Shown: positions 13,901 to 14,231 of the stretch, piece after piece
Layout: each line of letters begins with the position of its first letter
Position numbering within the stretch: position 1 is the stretch's first letter
Position numbers and translations under genes: made by a program
Notes under the pieces: model-generated
The model's database searches: none
What the model saw: only the letters and a program-made list of their open reading frames with translations
Told to the model about the DNA's origin: nothing
Assembly (NCBI GenBank): GCA_039029515.1
Contig: JBCCFX010000095.1
Location: forward strand, 1-14,231
Direction: 5' to 3'
Length of the DNA: 14,231 bases
From: JBCCFX01 sp039029515
GTDB taxonomy: Bacteria > Planctomycetota > Phycisphaerae > Phycisphaerales > SM1A02

Positions 13901-14231
13901 TGCACGAAGGGCGCGACCTGGCAACGGTCCGTCTGGCATGTGCGCAGAGCGCTATGCCGGAGCAGGCGCGGGCGACGGTCGAACTCGAGGCGGATGATCT
14001 CACATCGTGGTCGGTCGATCCGATTCCGCACGTGATCGAGCGCATGCGCGCTGGCGCTGCGGTCAAAGGATTCCCCGCGCTCGTGGATCGGGGGAATTCG
14101 GTGGCAGTGCGCGTTCTCGATACGGAAGAGTCCGCGGCCGTGTCGCATCGCGCCGGTGTGTGTCGCCTCGCGGCCATCGTTCTTGGCTCGGAAGTGCGCA
14201 GCATGCTGGATCATCTGCCCGGCATTGATGA
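10978..14231 (+). CDS. hrpA: ATP-dependent RNA helicase HrpA, DEAH-box (3' end beyond window)
   Basis: The frame stays open for 1084 codons to the right edge; full-length HrpA is about 1300 residues. The helicase core is complete: motif I GETGSGKT (95-102), Ia HTQPRRIAARS, motif II DEAH (192-195), motif III SAT (224-226), LATNVAETSITVPG in domain 2, and motif VI QRAGRCGR (391-398). These are followed by SRYSARARVQRLPIEPVSQAS-type HrpA sequence, the winged-helix/ratchet region, an OB-fold region around residues 600-700, and the HrpA-specific DUF3418 C-terminal domain, recognised by LPKSIRKNFVPAPDYA. It remodels structured RNA, and in other bacteria is tied to mRNA processing and rescue of stalled ribosomes. 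ATG 10978 is the first in-frame ATG; GTG 10954 is an alternative. The N-terminal 75 residues are basic and coiled-coil-like. Confidence 0.95.
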   Translation, partial: MARADAIRHRIRKAMLADQGRLKRRLRELDRRVPTAGKGDNLDSIERDLAASIARRAERAEKRPTPRYAGDLPIHAHVDEIRTMLERERVLIVCGETGSGKTTQLPKICLDAGRGVAGLIGHTQPRRIAARSVAKRIADELGTPLGEKVGYQVRFVDETSDASYVKVMTDGILLAEIPRDRMLRRYDTLIIDEAHERSLNIDFLLGYVKTLVERRSDLRLIITSATINPGQFSAHFNDAPIISVEGRTYPVEMRYRSLRADTPGEPGRDVVTGILDAVDEVTSEGPGDVLVFLPGERDIKDTARALRGRVRDGTEILPLYSRLSLEKQSKVFQSHPGRRIVLATNVAETSITVPGIRYVIDPGDARVSRYSARARVQRLPIEPVSQASANQRAGRCGRVQDGICIRLYNESDFEKREPFTQPEIQRSSLAGVILRMLALGLGDIETFPFLDPPRQAMVAEGFDTLRELGALNDSLKLTNLGRKLARLPMDPRLGRMMLEAERRDALREILIIVSGLSIQDPRERPAEFAQAADRAHEEFRDEQSDFLTLVKIWDWYHERVREGPWSAVKRACRDHFLSFIRMREWQDLHRQLVGLSRGMKTEINAESAPYESIHRCILTGLLSQIGQRDRRERGKYIGANHSEFHVFPASSSFQTPPRWAVCTEVIETKKRYAHYIARVRTNWIEEAADHLVKRTYSEPGWDRQHGWVTAKERVTLFGLPIVEDRVIPYGPIAPEEARTVFIQRALVEEEIRPIPEFIEHNRALIRDIEVMEAKARRRNLLVDERVRWAYYDARLPEEMYTSRQLESWLRTTQKRDPEILRMTREQLLEQAHALPSRDAFPDHLDVGPTTLRLTYHLEPGADDDGVTLHVPVEMINQLIREPLEWLVPGMIEDKVVGLLRTLPKSIRKNFVPAPDYARDVTSWMTFREGSLLDQLSHYLSEMTGVTVRPEDFDPTRLDNHLRMNLRVIDADESIVHEGRDLATVRLACAQSAMPEQARATVELEADDLTSWSVDPIPHVIERMRAGAAVKGFPALVDRGNSVAVRVLDTEESAAVSHRAGVCRLAAIVLGSEVRSMLDHLPGID

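Noticed and set aside
12397..14214. Several minus-strand open frames opposite hrpA
   Set aside because: hrpA is continuous and motif-complete through this stretch; the antisense frames have no recognisable content.
1..14231. CRISPR arrays, insertion sequences, tRNA or rRNA genes
   Set aside because: No regularly spaced short repeats outside coding repeats, no transposase-like protein, no terminal inverted repeats and no tRNA cloverleaf or rRNA stretches were seen.

Overview
The window looks like a chromosomal segment from a planctomycete-type bacterium, most likely of the Phycisphaerae. This is inferred from gene content, not from a marker gene. The indicators are a TIGR02999-type ECF sigma factor fused in operon with a membrane Ser/Thr kinase carrying C-terminal TPRs, a large bacterial HrpA, and secreted transglutaminase-like proteins. 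Base composition is moderately GC-rich, Asp is mostly GAT, and GATC tetramers are frequent. Coding density is very high. There are no tRNA or rRNA genes, insertion sequences or CRISPR arrays, and no non-coding stretch exceeds about 200 bases.

Left part (1-6571) is a surface-glycan neighbourhood. On the minus strand, a secreted transglutaminase-like protein (cut by the left edge) lies downstream of a large GT-B glycosyltransferase of the CgeB/group-1 type. Diverging from it on the plus strand is a tight three-gene run: a PAPS-dependent sulfotransferase and two family-2 glycosyltransferases, joined by two ATGA stop/start overlaps. Together they suggest synthesis and sulfation of a glycan or glycoconjugate. 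The first GT2 lacks the usual DxD metal site.

Middle part (6557-9857, minus strand) is a signalling pair. An ECF sigma factor overlaps by 11 bases a 906-residue Ser/Thr kinase with one membrane helix and about ten TPR units in an exact 42-residue register. The sigma factor's region 2.2 lacks the acidic residues normally used to bind RNA polymerase and has a threonine in their place. That makes direct phosphorylation by the neighbouring kinase a testable control mechanism. Its short leader holds a -10-like box and two mutually exclusive hairpins, one of which covers the probable ribosome binding site. The kinase gene ends inside the 3' end of the converging glycosyltransferase gene.

Right part (9952-14231): a methanethiol S-methyltransferase-like membrane protein (mddA) on the minus strand diverges from hrpA, a DEAH-box RNA helicase on the plus strand that runs off the right edge. 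The 198-base spacer between them carries helically phased AT tracts and a -10-like box so close to the hrpA start that a leaderless mRNA is possible.

The most interesting candidates for new biology are the sigma/kinase pair with its leader switch, and the sulfotransferase-glycosyltransferase cluster.
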